Positions 17,482-28,264 of a stretch of 64,000 nucleotides of DNA are shown in pieces (position 1 is the stretch's first letter; each line of letters begins with the position of its first letter). The translations under genes and the position numbers were made by a program. This DNA comes from Mycolicibacterium monacense. Its GTDB lineage: Bacteria; Actinomycetota; Actinomycetes; Mycobacteriales; Mycobacteriaceae. Where the stretch lies: positions 2,914,001-2,978,000 of the forward strand of contig NZ_AP022617.1 of assembly GCF_010731575.1 (NCBI RefSeq). Reading direction: 5' to 3'. Below the pieces are notes generated by a model. The model was not told the DNA's origin. It did not search any database and worked only from the letters and a program-made list of their open reading frames with translations.

Positions 17482-18309
17482 TCACGGCGCCCGGTGGTTG
17501 CGCGCCGCGTTGTAGCGGTCGCTGTCGAAGAACTCGATCTCCCAGTTGCCGTTGTGCGCGGCCAGCGTCGGCTGCACCGGCTCGATGCGGCGTTCGACGG
17601 CGAGCACCTCGGCCACGGTCCGGCCGGCCAGCGCATCGAGTTGCGTCCACGTCGGGGGCAGCAGGAACGACCGCCCGTCGGCGAAGTCCCGGAGGGCCTC
17701 CTCGGGGGTGACCCAGCCGGCCTGGTCGGTCTCGGTGTTCTCACCGTCGGCGAGCTGACCGTCGGGCAGGGCTCCGACGAAGAAGTACGTGTCGTAGCGG
17801 CGGGTGCGCTCCTCTTCGGGGGTCACCCAGTTCGCCCACGGCCGCAGCAGGTCGGCCCGCAGCACCAGCTTCTCGGTGCGCAGGAAGTCGGCGAACGACA
17901 GCGACCGGTTGGCCAGCGCCAGCCGCGACTCGCGATAGACCGACGCGTCGTCGACGAGCACGTCGGGATCGTCGGCGGCGCCGGCGAACAGCACACCGCA
18001 CTCCTCGAACGTCTCGCGGGCGGCGGCGCAGACCAGCGCCTCGGCCAGGTGCTCGTCGACGCCCAGCCGTTCGGCCCACCACTGCGGGCCGGGCCCGGCC
18101 CATGCGATGTCGGCCTTGCGGTCACGGTCGTCGACGCCGCCACCGGGGAACACCATCACCCCGGCGACGAAGTCCATACCGGCGTGGCGGCGCATCAGGA
18201 ACACTTCATTTGTTTCGGGGACGCCACGAGCGGAGCGGATCAGCATCACGGTGGCGGCGGGCCGCGGCACGAGCGGATCGGGCGTCGACTTCTGCGCGGG
18301 TTCGGTCAC
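17482..18309 (-). CDS. NUDIX hydrolase (NUDT7/NUDT19-like)
   Basis: The 275-residue protein begins VMLIRSARG and has [10 protein letters not shown] (54-63) and, after a 30-residue insertion, [12 protein letters not shown] (97-108). The REX2EEXG core is intact, but the spacing to the first glycines is longer than in the classical NUDIX box; this extended form occurs in the NUDT7/19 group that hydrolyses CoA derivatives. It corresponds to Rv3040c. The GTG start overlaps the ABC ATPase stop as GTGA, and it precedes the enoyl-CoA hydratase, consistent with CoA-ester turnover. The substrate is inferred, not shown. Confidence 0.78.
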   Translation of the reverse strand: MTEPAQKSTPDPLVPRPAATVMLIRSARGVPETNEVFLMRRHAGMDFVAGVMVFPGGGVDDRDRKADIAWAGPGPQWWAERLGVDEHLAEALVCAAARETFEECGVLFAGAADDPDVLVDDASVYRESRLALANRSLSFADFLRTEKLVLRADLLRPWANWVTPEEERTRRYDTYFFVGALPDGQLADGENTETDQAGWVTPEEALRDFADGRSFLLPPTWTQLDALAGRTVAEVLAVERRIEPVQPTLAAHNGNWEIEFFDSDRYNAARNHRAP

Positions 18310-19178
18310 GAGCGTCTCCTGTGGGCGGCCCTGGTGCGGGTGCGACGGGCGAAGTAGCGGCCGTCGATGACGTCGAGGGCGATCTGCTGACCGAAGGCTT
18401 TGGACAGGTTCTCGGCGGTCAGCACGTCGGGGAGCAGACCGGCGGCGACGACCTTGCCTTCCGAGAGGATCAGGCAGTGGCTGAATCCCTGCGGGATCTC
18501 CTCGACGTGGTGGGTGACGAGCACCATCGCCGGGGCATCGGGGTCGGCGGCGAGGTCGGCCAGGCGCGCGACGAGTTCCTCGCGCCCACCGAGGTCGAGG
18601 CCGGCGGCCGGTTCGTCGAGCAGCAGCAGTTCCGGATCGGTCATCAGCGATCGGGCGATGAGCACCCGCTTGCGTTCACCCTCGGACAGGGTGTCGTAGA
18701 CGCGTTCGGCCAGGTGTTCGGCGCCGACGCTCTCCAGCATGTCGACGGCCTGTTCGTAGTCGACGTCGTCGTAGCGTTCCCGCCACCGCCCGAGCACGGC
18801 GTAGCCGGCCGAGACGACCAGGTCCCGAACCACCTCCCCCGGTGGAACCCGTTGCGCCAGAGCCGAACTGGACAACCCGACCCGGGCCCGCAGCTCGGCC
18901 ATGTTGGTGCGGCCGAGTCGCTCGCCCAGCACGTAGGCGACCCCGGACGACGGATGCTCCATCGCGGCGGCGATGCGCAGCAGTGACGTCTTCCCCGCCC
19001 CGTTGGGCCCGATGACCACCCACCGCTCGTCGAGCTCGACCGCCCAGGTGAGCGGGCCGACCAGCGTGCGGCCCCCTCGGCGCAGGCTGACTTTGGCGAA
19101 GTCGATCAGCAGATCGTCATCGGTGGCCTCGTCGGCAGCACCGTCGGTCAGACCCTCGGCCGTGTCTTCTCCGGGCAC
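18306..19178 (-). CDS. ABC transporter ATP-binding protein (stand-alone)
   Basis: The 290-residue ATPase has Walker A GPNGAGKTS (57-65), the signature LSEGERKRV, Walker B LLLLDEPAAGLD and a switch His in LVTHHVEEIP. It corresponds to Rv3041c and resembles the YlmA/ModF-like ABC-F-like single-domain proteins; no permease is adjacent, so its partner is unknown. The first 24 residues are acidic and poorly conserved in character. It starts with GTG inside the last codons of the yczE-like gene (31-bp overlap) and is coupled to the NUDIX gene downstream by a 4-bp overlap. Confidence 0.85.
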   Translation of the reverse strand: MPGEDTAEGLTDGAADEATDDDLLIDFAKVSLRRGGRTLVGPLTWAVELDERWVVIGPNGAGKTSLLRIAAAMEHPSSGVAYVLGERLGRTNMAELRARVGLSSSALAQRVPPGEVVRDLVVSAGYAVLGRWRERYDDVDYEQAVDMLESVGAEHLAERVYDTLSEGERKRVLIARSLMTDPELLLLDEPAAGLDLGGREELVARLADLAADPDAPAMVLVTHHVEEIPQGFSHCLILSEGKVVAAGLLPDVLTAENLSKAFGQQIALDVIDGRYFARRTRTRAAHRRRS

Positions 19179-19828
19179 CCGACCATCGTGCCGTACTCGA
19201 GGTCATCGGCAACCTGCGGGGCACCCCGGCGGCGGGCGGCGAAATCGCCGACCCGCATGAACAGCTGCACCAGTGGGCCGATCCCGAAGGCGTAGACCAC
19301 GGTGCCGACGCCAACCGTCCCGCCCAGCAGCCACCCGGCGGTGAGCACGGTCGCCTCGATCGCGGTGCGCACCAGGCGGACCGACCGGCCGGTTCTGGCC
19401 ACCAGGCCCGTCATCAACCCGTCGCGGGGTCCGGGCCCCAGCCCCGCGCCGATGTAGAGGACGGTGGCCAGTGCGTTGAGCACGACCGCGGTGAGCATCC
19501 ACGCCACCTGCACCGGCAGCGTCGACGCGCCGGGCAGGACGGCCAGGCTCGCGTCGACGGACACCGCGATCACCACGACGTTGGCCACCGTCCCCACCCC
19601 GGGCCGGTTGCGCAGCGGTATCCACGCCAGCAGAACCGCCACACCGACCACCGCCGTCGCGGTCCCGATCGTCATGCCGGTGCGCCGCGCCAGCCCCTGG
19701 TGGAACACGTCCCACGGATCCAGGCCGAGTCCGGCGCGCACCATGAGCGCCATGGAAAAGCCGTAGAGGAGCAGTCCGACGAGCAGTACCGCGGCCCGGG
19801 CGGACGCCCGGGTCAGCCGAACCGCCAC
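19148..19828 (-). CDS. yczE: YczE-family integral membrane protein
   Basis: The 226-residue protein has five to six hydrophobic segments with the YczE family phrases LGLDPWDVFHQGLA and GPGPRDGLMTGL. Proteins of this family are frequently encoded divergently from a MocR-type regulator, as here, and are thought to be transported-metabolite permeases of unknown substrate. The GTG start at 19828 shares one base with the stop of the 51-codon small ORF upstream, so translation is probably coupled. Its 3' end overlaps the ABC ATPase start by 31 bp. It appears inserted between the ATPase and serB2 relative to M. tuberculosis. Confidence 0.8.
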   Translation of the reverse strand: MAVRLTRASARAAVLLVGLLLYGFSMALMVRAGLGLDPWDVFHQGLARRTGMTIGTATAVVGVAVLLAWIPLRNRPGVGTVANVVVIAVSVDASLAVLPGASTLPVQVAWMLTAVVLNALATVLYIGAGLGPGPRDGLMTGLVARTGRSVRLVRTAIEATVLTAGWLLGGTVGVGTVVYAFGIGPLVQLFMRVGDFAARRRGAPQVADDLEYGTMVGCPEKTRPRV

Positions 19829-19983
19829 TAGGAGTGGTCCGGGAAACGGATCCTGATGGCGTCCAGTTCGCTACGCATCCGGCGCAGATCGGCGTCCAGT
19901 TCGGGAGAGGTGAACTCTCCCGGCCGGAAACTGAACAAAGAAGAGAGGCCAGTTCCGAGTCGAGATATCCAGTTTGTTGCCAT
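19828..19983 (-). CDS. Small ORF (51 aa) coupled to yczE, conserved-looking
   Basis: ATG 19983 opens a 51-codon frame beginning MATNWISRLGTGLSSLFSF and ending in a charged helical stretch (SPELDADLRRMRSELDAIR). The stop TAG overlaps the yczE start GTG by one base. Codon positions in the second half are GC-rich at position three as in real mycobacterial genes. The product has an amphipathic N-terminus and a soluble helical C-terminus, as seen in small regulatory or accessory subunits of membrane proteins. I do not recognise a family. MocR-type sites overlap its 5' end, so it would be the first gene of the yczE operon. Confidence 0.5.
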   Translation of the reverse strand: MATNWISRLGTGLSSLFSFRPGEFTSPELDADLRRMRSELDAIRIRFPDHS

Positions 19984-20040
19984 GTGGCCATTCTTCGTAC
20001 GACTGGCTTGCTCTTCAATAGCCAGTTGGCGCATACTGGC
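19948..20040. promoter_or_regulatory. MocR-type operator repeats between yczE operon and mocR
   Basis: Copies of GCCAGT or its complement ACTGGC occur at 19948, 20002, 20021 and 20035, with TCCAGT at 19968. The three at 20002-20040 lie just before the mocR start at 20045, arranged ACTGGC-N13-GCCAGT-N8-ACTGGC. Direct and inverted repeats of this kind are how MocR/GabR-type dimers bind divergent promoters. Autoregulation and control of yczE are inferred. Confidence 0.55.
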
Positions 20041-20044
20041 TGCA

Positions 20045-21493
20045 ATGACGCTGGAAATGCCGACCCGAGTGCTCGACGTCGAGCGACTGGCACGTGAGTT
20101 GGGCAACTGGCGTACGGCCAGTTCGAGTGGCCCGGTCTACCAGGGTCTGGCCGACGGAATCCGGATGCTGATCGTCGACGGGCGGTTACCGGTCGGCGCC
20201 CGCCTACCCAGTGAACGCGCACTCGCGGAGTGCCTGCGGGTTTCGCGCACCACCGTCACCAGCGCCTACGCCCAACTCCGCGAGGACGGCTACCTGCTCG
20301 CCCGCCGCGGGGCGCGCAGCACCACGGCCCTGCCGGCCACACCGAACGCCGACACACCCCCGGCCGTTTCCCGCGGTGCGGTCAACCTGGCCAATGCCGC
20401 GCTGGCCGCCCCTGTACCCGCGGTGCTCGCCGCCCTCACCGCCGCCACCGGTCAGATGGCGCCCTACCTGCACGACACCGGCATCGAACTCACCGGTGTC
20501 CCCTCGCTTCGCCGGGCCGTCGCCGAAAGATATTGTGAGCGTGGGCTTCCCACCGAAGCCGACGACATCATGATCACCACTGGGGCGCTGCACGCCATCG
20601 GGTTGATCCTGGCGACGTACACCCAGCCGGGAGATCGTGTCCTCGTCGAGCAGCCGACCTACCACGGCGCACTCGCCGCGATCTCCACCGCGGGCGCCCG
20701 GGCGGTCCCCGTCGCGATCGGTGAGGACGGCTGGGATCTCGGGGCCCTGCACAACGCGGTCCGCCAGCTCGCGCCCAGTCTCGCCTACGTGGTGCCCGAC
20801 AACCACAACCCCACCGGTCTGACGATGCCGCAGCCCCAGCGCGAGGAGTTGGCCGCGATGATCGCCGACACCCGCACCCGCACCATCGTCGACGAGACGA
20901 TGACCGAGGTGTGGCTGGACGAGCCGGTCCCCCCTCCGGTCGCCACGGCGATGACCCGCCGCCGCGATCTGCTGCTGACCATCGGGTCGATGTCCAAGTC
21001 GTTCTGGGGTGGTCTGCGGATCGGCTGGATCCGCGCCGACCCGTCGACGTTGGCCTCGATCGCCGCGCTCCGCCCGTCCATCGACATGGGCACGCCGATC
21101 CTCGAACAGCTCGCCGCCGCGGAGTTGATGCGCGTCGCCGACGACGTGTTGCCGGAGCGACGCGAGATCCTGCGCACCCGCCGGGCACTGATGTTGTCGC
21201 TGCTCGACGAACATCTGCCGGATTGGCAGCCCTGCCCGGGTGGTGGCGGTCTGGCGCTGTGGGTGCGACTGCCGACACCGATGAGTTCGGCCCTCTCGGC
21301 CGCGGCGTCACGGATGGGGCTGGACGTGCCGCCCGGCCCGCGCTTCGGTGTGGACGGCTCGCTGGAGCGGTTCATCCGGATTCCATACACGCTGCCGCCC
21401 GAGCAGATGACCGAGGCCGTCACCCTGCTGGCGCGCGCCTGGCATGCGGTGACCGGTGCGACGGCTCCGCAGCAGCGTGTCGTAGTGGTATGA
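20045..21493 (+). CDS. MocR/GabR-type regulator (wHTH plus aminotransferase-fold domain)
   Basis: The 482-residue protein has an N-terminal GntR winged helix (PVYQGLADGIRMLIVDGRLP, PSERALAECLRVSRTTVTSAYAQLREDGYL) and a type I aminotransferase domain with a PLP lysine in SMSKSFWGG (Lys318), PDNHNPTG and a C-terminal RIPYTLP segment. Such proteins sense PLP or an amino-compound adduct. The ATG 20045 is chosen because the GntR domain starts about 25 residues later and the repeats lie immediately upstream. It is divergent from the small ORF-yczE unit, a pairing described for many actinobacterial MocR genes. Its last codons lie in a 13-bp minisatellite. Confidence 0.88.
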   Translation: MTLEMPTRVLDVERLARELGNWRTASSSGPVYQGLADGIRMLIVDGRLPVGARLPSERALAECLRVSRTTVTSAYAQLREDGYLLARRGARSTTALPATPNADTPPAVSRGAVNLANAALAAPVPAVLAALTAATGQMAPYLHDTGIELTGVPSLRRAVAERYCERGLPTEADDIMITTGALHAIGLILATYTQPGDRVLVEQPTYHGALAAISTAGARAVPVAIGEDGWDLGALHNAVRQLAPSLAYVVPDNHNPTGLTMPQPQREELAAMIADTRTRTIVDETMTEVWLDEPVPPPVATAMTRRRDLLLTIGSMSKSFWGGLRIGWIRADPSTLASIAALRPSIDMGTPILEQLAAAELMRVADDVLPERREILRTRRALMLSLLDEHLPDWQPCPGGGGLALWVRLPTPMSSALSAAASRMGLDVPPGPRFGVDGSLERFIRIPYTLPPEQMTEAVTLLARAWHAVTGATAPQQRVVVV

Positions 21494-21547
21494 CCGAGTG
21501 GTATGACCGAGTGGTATGACCGAGTGGTTTGATCGAGTGGTCTGACC
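21483..21547 (+). repeat. Five-unit 13-bp tandem repeat at the mocR 3' end
   Basis: Units at 21483, 21496, 21509, 21522 and 21535 read TAGTGGTATGACC, GAGTGGTATGACC (twice), GAGTGGTTTGATC and GAGTGGTCTGACC. The mocR stop codon lies in unit 1. Units 2 and 3 are identical and the outer ones diverge, as in a minisatellite that varies in copy number. It separates mocR from the convergent serB gene by 69 bp. Confidence 0.85.
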
Positions 21548-21562
21548 ACCGGGTGCAGCGGG

Positions 21563-24635
<3,073 letters not shown>

Positions 24636-24739
24636 CTATCGTCCTAGGCAGACCGGCTCAGCCTGGGTCCTACATAGTGTCGTAATTGCGGTTCGGCGGC
24701 CACGCGCCTCGGCCGGGGCGGTGGTCGCGACCAGGATGT

Positions 24740-24745
24740 TACCGT
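24740..24745 (+). promoter_or_regulatory. Leaderless -10 element before fecB
   Basis: TACCGT ends 7 nt before GTG 24753, placing the transcript start on the start codon. No Shine-Dalgarno sequence is visible. Confidence 0.45.
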
Positions 24746-24752
24746 CGGGCCC

Positions 24753-25853
24753 GTGCTGATCGGCCGACCGCAGACGAGGGCCCGGACAGGGGTGGGGCCG
24801 ACGGTTTCGGCGACGCTGGTCGCGGCACTCGTGGCCGTCCTGGCGGGGTGCGGGTCGACCGACGCCGACCCCGCCGCCTCGGCGCCGATGAGCTCGGTGA
24901 TCACCAGCACGACCAGTGTCGCGGGCGCGGGGGTGCTCGGTAACCAGCGCCGACCGGACGAATCGTGCGCGGCGGGACCGGCTCCGGTCGACCCCGGGCC
25001 ACCGGAGCGCGAGGTGCGCCACGCGGCCGGGGAGACCCGGGTGACCGCCGATCCGCGGCGCATCGTGGTGCTCTCCGGTGATCAGCTCGACGCGCTGTGC
25101 GCGCTGGGGCTGCAGTCGCGCATCGTCGCCGCCGCACTGCCCGACGGACGCGACGAACAACCGTCGTACCTCGGGTCCGTGATCCACGACGTCGCGCCGG
25201 CGGGAACCCGTTCGGCGCCGGATGTCGACGCGATCCGCGCCGCCGCGCCGGACCTCATCCTCGGGTCACAGGCCCTGACACCGGAGTTGTTCGATGCCCT
25301 CGGCCAGATCGCGCCGACGGTGTTCACCGGCCCGCCGGGCGCCGACTGGCAGGCGAACCTGCGCACGGTCGGGGCCGCCACCGGGCGCTTCGACGCCACG
25401 GGCGGGCTGCTCGACGGATTCGCCGACGCCGCCCGCAGGACCGGGCTGGACAACGACGCCGCCCATTACCAGGTGTCGGTGGTCCAGCTGACCGAGGACA
25501 CCGTGCGGGTCTACGGGGCCCGCAACTTCGCGGGCAGCGTGCTGGCCGAGGTGGGCCTGGACCGGCCTGCCGCCCAGCGCTTCACCGATGAACCGTTCGT
25601 CGAGATCGGCACCGGCGACTCACCGGACTACGGGATCGCCGACGCCGACATCGTGTACGTGTCGTTCGCCTCGGCGGCCGCGCGCGAGAACGCGGCGACG
25701 ATCCTCGACAGCGACGCCTGGCGTGCGTTGTCGGCCGCCCAGGACGACCGGGTCTACGTGGTCAACAACGAGGTGTGGCAGACGGGTCAGGGTGTCGTGG
25801 CCGCCCGCGGCGTCCTGTCGGACCTGCGCTGGGTCAACGCGCCGATCAACTAG
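24753..25853 (+). CDS. fecB: Periplasmic iron-siderophore/heme-binding lipoprotein FecB
   Basis: The 366-residue protein has a lipoprotein signal ending VLAGC (Cys33), a Ser/Thr/Ala-rich linker, and a FecB/BtuF-type (helical backbone) binding domain with PRRIVVLSGDQLDALCALG and a C-terminal YVVNNEVWQ region. In M. tuberculosis the homologue (Rv3044) takes part in siderophore and heme acquisition and affects envelope permeability. It probably sits on the outer face of the plasma membrane and delivers a chelate to a transporter encoded elsewhere. It is the last backbone gene before the accessory island and ends 8 bp inside the convergent oxygenase gene. Confidence 0.9.
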   Translation: MLIGRPQTRARTGVGPTVSATLVAALVAVLAGCGSTDADPAASAPMSSVITSTTSVAGAGVLGNQRRPDESCAAGPAPVDPGPPEREVRHAAGETRVTADPRRIVVLSGDQLDALCALGLQSRIVAAALPDGRDEQPSYLGSVIHDVAPAGTRSAPDVDAIRAAAPDLILGSQALTPELFDALGQIAPTVFTGPPGADWQANLRTVGAATGRFDATGGLLDGFADAARRTGLDNDAAHYQVSVVQLTEDTVRVYGARNFAGSVLAEVGLDRPAAQRFTDEPFVEIGTGDSPDYGIADADIVYVSFASAAARENAATILDSDAWRALSAAQDDRVYVVNNEVWQTGQGVVAARGVLSDLRWVNAPIN

Positions 25854-26886
25854 TCGTGCCCTGCAGCGCCTGCTGGCCGAACTGGCCGGGCGCCAGCGAC
25901 CCCTCGGGCAGGACCAGTTCCCCGCTGTCGAGCCGGCGGCGCAGATAGGCGAAGGACTGCGCGGTCTGGGCGAACAGGTGCTCACCGGCCCGCAGCGCCG
26001 GACGCGGCCGGTCGTCGCGGGGGGCGAACTGCGGCAGCGGTTTGACCTCGGTGTGGTAGTCGACGTTGAAGAACAACGGAAACGAGTACCGCTCCTCCTT
26101 GACCTTGCGCACCCGGTGGCTGGTGGCGACGAACGCGCCGTTGGTCCACAGTTCGAGCATGTCGCCGATGTTGACGACGAATGTGCCCGGCACCGGGGGC
26201 ACGTCGATCCACTCGCCGGCGCCGTTGAGCACCTCGAGCCCCGGTGCGGTGGGTTTGAGCAGCGTGAAGCATTCGTAGTCGGTGTGCGCGCCGATGCCCA
26301 TGCGGTCCTCGGCATCCGGGTTGTGGGGGTAGTGCACCAGCCGCAGTTGGCTCGGCGTCTTCGTCGCGTGCCTGGTGAAGACGTCGGGGTCCTCCCCCAG
26401 CGCGATCGCGAACGCCCACAGCAGCCGCTGCCCCACTTCGAGCACCGCGGTGTAGTAGGCGGTCACCGATTCGGCGAAGCCGGGCAGATCGGGCCAGGCG
26501 TTCGGACCGAGCATGGGGTTGCCCGCCAGATAGTCGGGGTCGTCGCCCGGCAGGTCCAGCGCGGTGTCGAACGCCTCCTTGAAGTCCGGCGTGTCCTGCT
26601 CGACGCCCTCCTCGCCGACCGGCACGTACCCGCGGTGGCAGCGGGACAGACCGATGTAGGTGCGCATCTTCTCCTCGAGCGGCAGCGCGAAGAACTCCTT
26701 CGTCGCGGCCAGCATCCGGTCGAACAACGATTCGTCGATACCCGATCCGCTGATGTAGAAGAAGCCGACGTCACGGGCCGCGGCGCCGAGGTCGGCCGCG
26801 ACGCGTTCGTGCTCGGCACGGTCGTCCGACTGCAGCCCACTGATATCGACGGTCGGCACGGAGGTGAATGACGTTGCCCCGTTCAC
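25846..26886 (-). CDS. Isopenicillin N synthase-like Fe(II)/2-oxoglutarate-dependent oxygenase
   Basis: The 346-residue protein has an N-terminal DIOX_N domain (VPTVDISGL, residues 10-18) and a C-terminal 2OG-Fe(II) oxygenase domain. The iron facial triad is HTD (201-203) with His257, and the 2-oxoglutarate-binding RXS is RYS (266-268), so it should be active. The family includes ethylene-forming enzyme and homoarginine hydroxylases, which release guanidine, as well as antibiotic and gibberellin enzymes. It is the last gene of the leftward AmtR-linked transporter operon, coupled to the HRI1-like gene by GTGA; GAAGGAG lies upstream of GTG 26886. I suggest it attacks the imported compound. The substrate is not deducible from sequence. 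Confidence 0.85.
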   Translation of the reverse strand: MNGATSFTSVPTVDISGLQSDDRAEHERVAADLGAAARDVGFFYISGSGIDESLFDRMLAATKEFFALPLEEKMRTYIGLSRCHRGYVPVGEEGVEQDTPDFKEAFDTALDLPGDDPDYLAGNPMLGPNAWPDLPGFAESVTAYYTAVLEVGQRLLWAFAIALGEDPDVFTRHATKTPSQLRLVHYPHNPDAEDRMGIGAHTDYECFTLLKPTAPGLEVLNGAGEWIDVPPVPGTFVVNIGDMLELWTNGAFVATSHRVRKVKEERYSFPLFFNVDYHTEVKPLPQFAPRDDRPRPALRAGEHLFAQTAQSFAYLRRRLDSGELVLPEGSLAPGQFGQQALQGTTS

Positions 26887-27431
26887 AGTTCCACTTCTCC
26901 TTCGGTTCGCTGAACATCCCAGCCCACACCGCCGGCGCGCAGCCGGGTTCCGGCCATCGCGATGCCGAGCGCATCCCACCGGTCATCGCCGACCGTGCCG
27001 ATCAGGACGAGATCTCCCCCGGCCCAGCCGAATCGGTCCCCGACCCGCAGCAGCATCGCGCGGCCGGCGCCCGAGGTGAGCGACAGCGCCCAGCACGGAG
27101 CTGCCGGACCGGCGTCGCGCACCCAGTGCTCGACGTAGTCGGCATACACACCTTCTTCGACCAGGGTGTCGCCGTCCCACCGCATGAGACCCGCATCCGG
27201 GAACTCACCCGGGGGCTGCAGGTCGATGTCGCGGCGCCACTCGAAGACGTCCCCGCCCTGGGCGGGGCGCTGGGTGAGCACCCCGGCGAACCCCCGTGAG
27301 TCGACGTAGGCCGTGGCACCCTGCAGCCACAGCACGTCGGTGCCCGTGTCGCGTGACCCGTCGGCCTCGATCAGCAGGGTGCGCCGCCACAACCCGGCGC
27401 ACTCCCGCATCACCACCGCGACGTCGGTCAC
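26883..27431 (-). CDS. HRI1-like beta-barrel protein of unknown function
   Basis: The 182-residue protein has alternating short strands, with GLWRRTLLIEADGSRDTGTD, VLWLQGATAYVD, FEWRRDIDLQPP and DTLVEEGVYADYVEHW. This pattern resembles bacterial members of the HRI1 family, lipocalin-like barrels with no known activity. No signal peptide or membrane segment is seen, so it is cytoplasmic. The GTG 27431 start overlaps the metallo-beta-lactamase stop, and its own stop overlaps the oxygenase start, so it is tightly coupled in the operon and probably has a dedicated role such as binding a pathway intermediate. The family call is from pattern recall and is moderate. Confidence 0.6.
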   Translation of the reverse strand: MTDVAVVMRECAGLWRRTLLIEADGSRDTGTDVLWLQGATAYVDSRGFAGVLTQRPAQGGDVFEWRRDIDLQPPGEFPDAGLMRWDGDTLVEEGVYADYVEHWVRDAGPAAPCWALSLTSGAGRAMLLRVGDRFGWAGGDLVLIGTVGDDRWDALGIAMAGTRLRAGGVGWDVQRTEGEVEL

Positions 27432-28264
27432 GGGCTCACCGCGCCGAACCGTTCGTGGAAGTGCTGGGTCAGCTCCGGCCACACGTGCGGGTCGTGGCCG
27501 GGGATGAGCGGAAAGCCCTTGTCGGCGGCCAACTTCTTGAGCCGGCGGATCGGTTCGACCGTCTCCTCCGGTTCGACGTCGATGAAGCCACCGATCGCCA
27601 ACTCGTGCTCGATGTTCTCGGTGAGGTCGGCGGCGTCGAACGCGAACACGAAGCCGTCGCCGCCGACACTGTGGTCCAGCTGCACCACGAAACTCTGGTG
27701 GCCGGGCGTGTGACCGTAGGTCGGCACCGCGGTGACCCCGGGCGCGATCTCGGCTTCCCCGTCGGCCAGCCGCCAGTCGATCCGCGGATCGTCGAAGTCG
27801 ACCCGCACGATCGCATTGTGTTCCGGCTCAGGGTGATTCGACAGGCCGTACTCGAGCTCACGGCGCTGCGCGTGCACCGGGACCTTGCCTGCGAACAACT
27901 TGAGCCCACCGGCATGGTCGTGGTGCAGGTGGCTCACCGCGACGGTGTGGATCTGGTCGATGTCGACGCCCACCTCCGCCAGCCGCTGTTCGATCGGCTC
28001 ACCGGGTCCCGGCAGCACCGGCCGGTATTCGACAGTCGGGAAGAACCGGCGGTACAGGTACGGGTCACGCACCAGCGCGGTGTTGAACCCGGTGTCCAAC
28101 AGCACCCAGCCGCCGTCGGTCTGCAACAGCACACCCGGCACCGGCTCCCGCATCCGCTCCTCCGCAGGCGCCCCGTGCACCGACACCGATTTGGGCAGTT
28201 CCTCCCAGCCCAGGGTCAGCAGGATGATGCGGCGGACACCGCTCGGTCCGACCAGGGTCGCCAT
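27428..28264 (-). CDS. Metallo-beta-lactamase-fold hydrolase, N-acyl homoserine lactonase-like
   Basis: The 278-residue protein has the zinc site HLHHDH (112-117), GGWVLLDTG upstream, GHTPGHQSF and a terminal GHDPHVW, matching the AttM/AiiA lactonase branch of the MBL fold. It could open a lactone or a cyclic amide or imide. It lies between the transport-binding protein and the HRI1-like gene with 4-bp overlaps on both sides, so it belongs to one operon with the transporter. In this context hydrolysis of a cyclic product of the oxygenase or of an imported cyclic ureide is as likely as quorum quenching. All zinc ligands are present. Confidence 0.82.
   Translation of the reverse strand: MATLVGPSGVRRIILLTLGWEELPKSVSVHGAPAEERMREPVPGVLLQTDGGWVLLDTGFNTALVRDPYLYRRFFPTVEYRPVLPGPGEPIEQRLAEVGVDIDQIHTVAVSHLHHDHAGGLKLFAGKVPVHAQRRELEYGLSNHPEPEHNAIVRVDFDDPRIDWRLADGEAEIAPGVTAVPTYGHTPGHQSFVVQLDHSVGGDGFVFAFDAADLTENIEHELAIGGFIDVEPEETVEPIRRLKKLAADKGFPLIPGHDPHVWPELTQHFHERFGAVSP

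Noticed and set aside
21483..21547. Short direct repeats that could be read as a CRISPR array
   Set aside because: Units are contiguous 13-mers without spacers and there are no cas genes.
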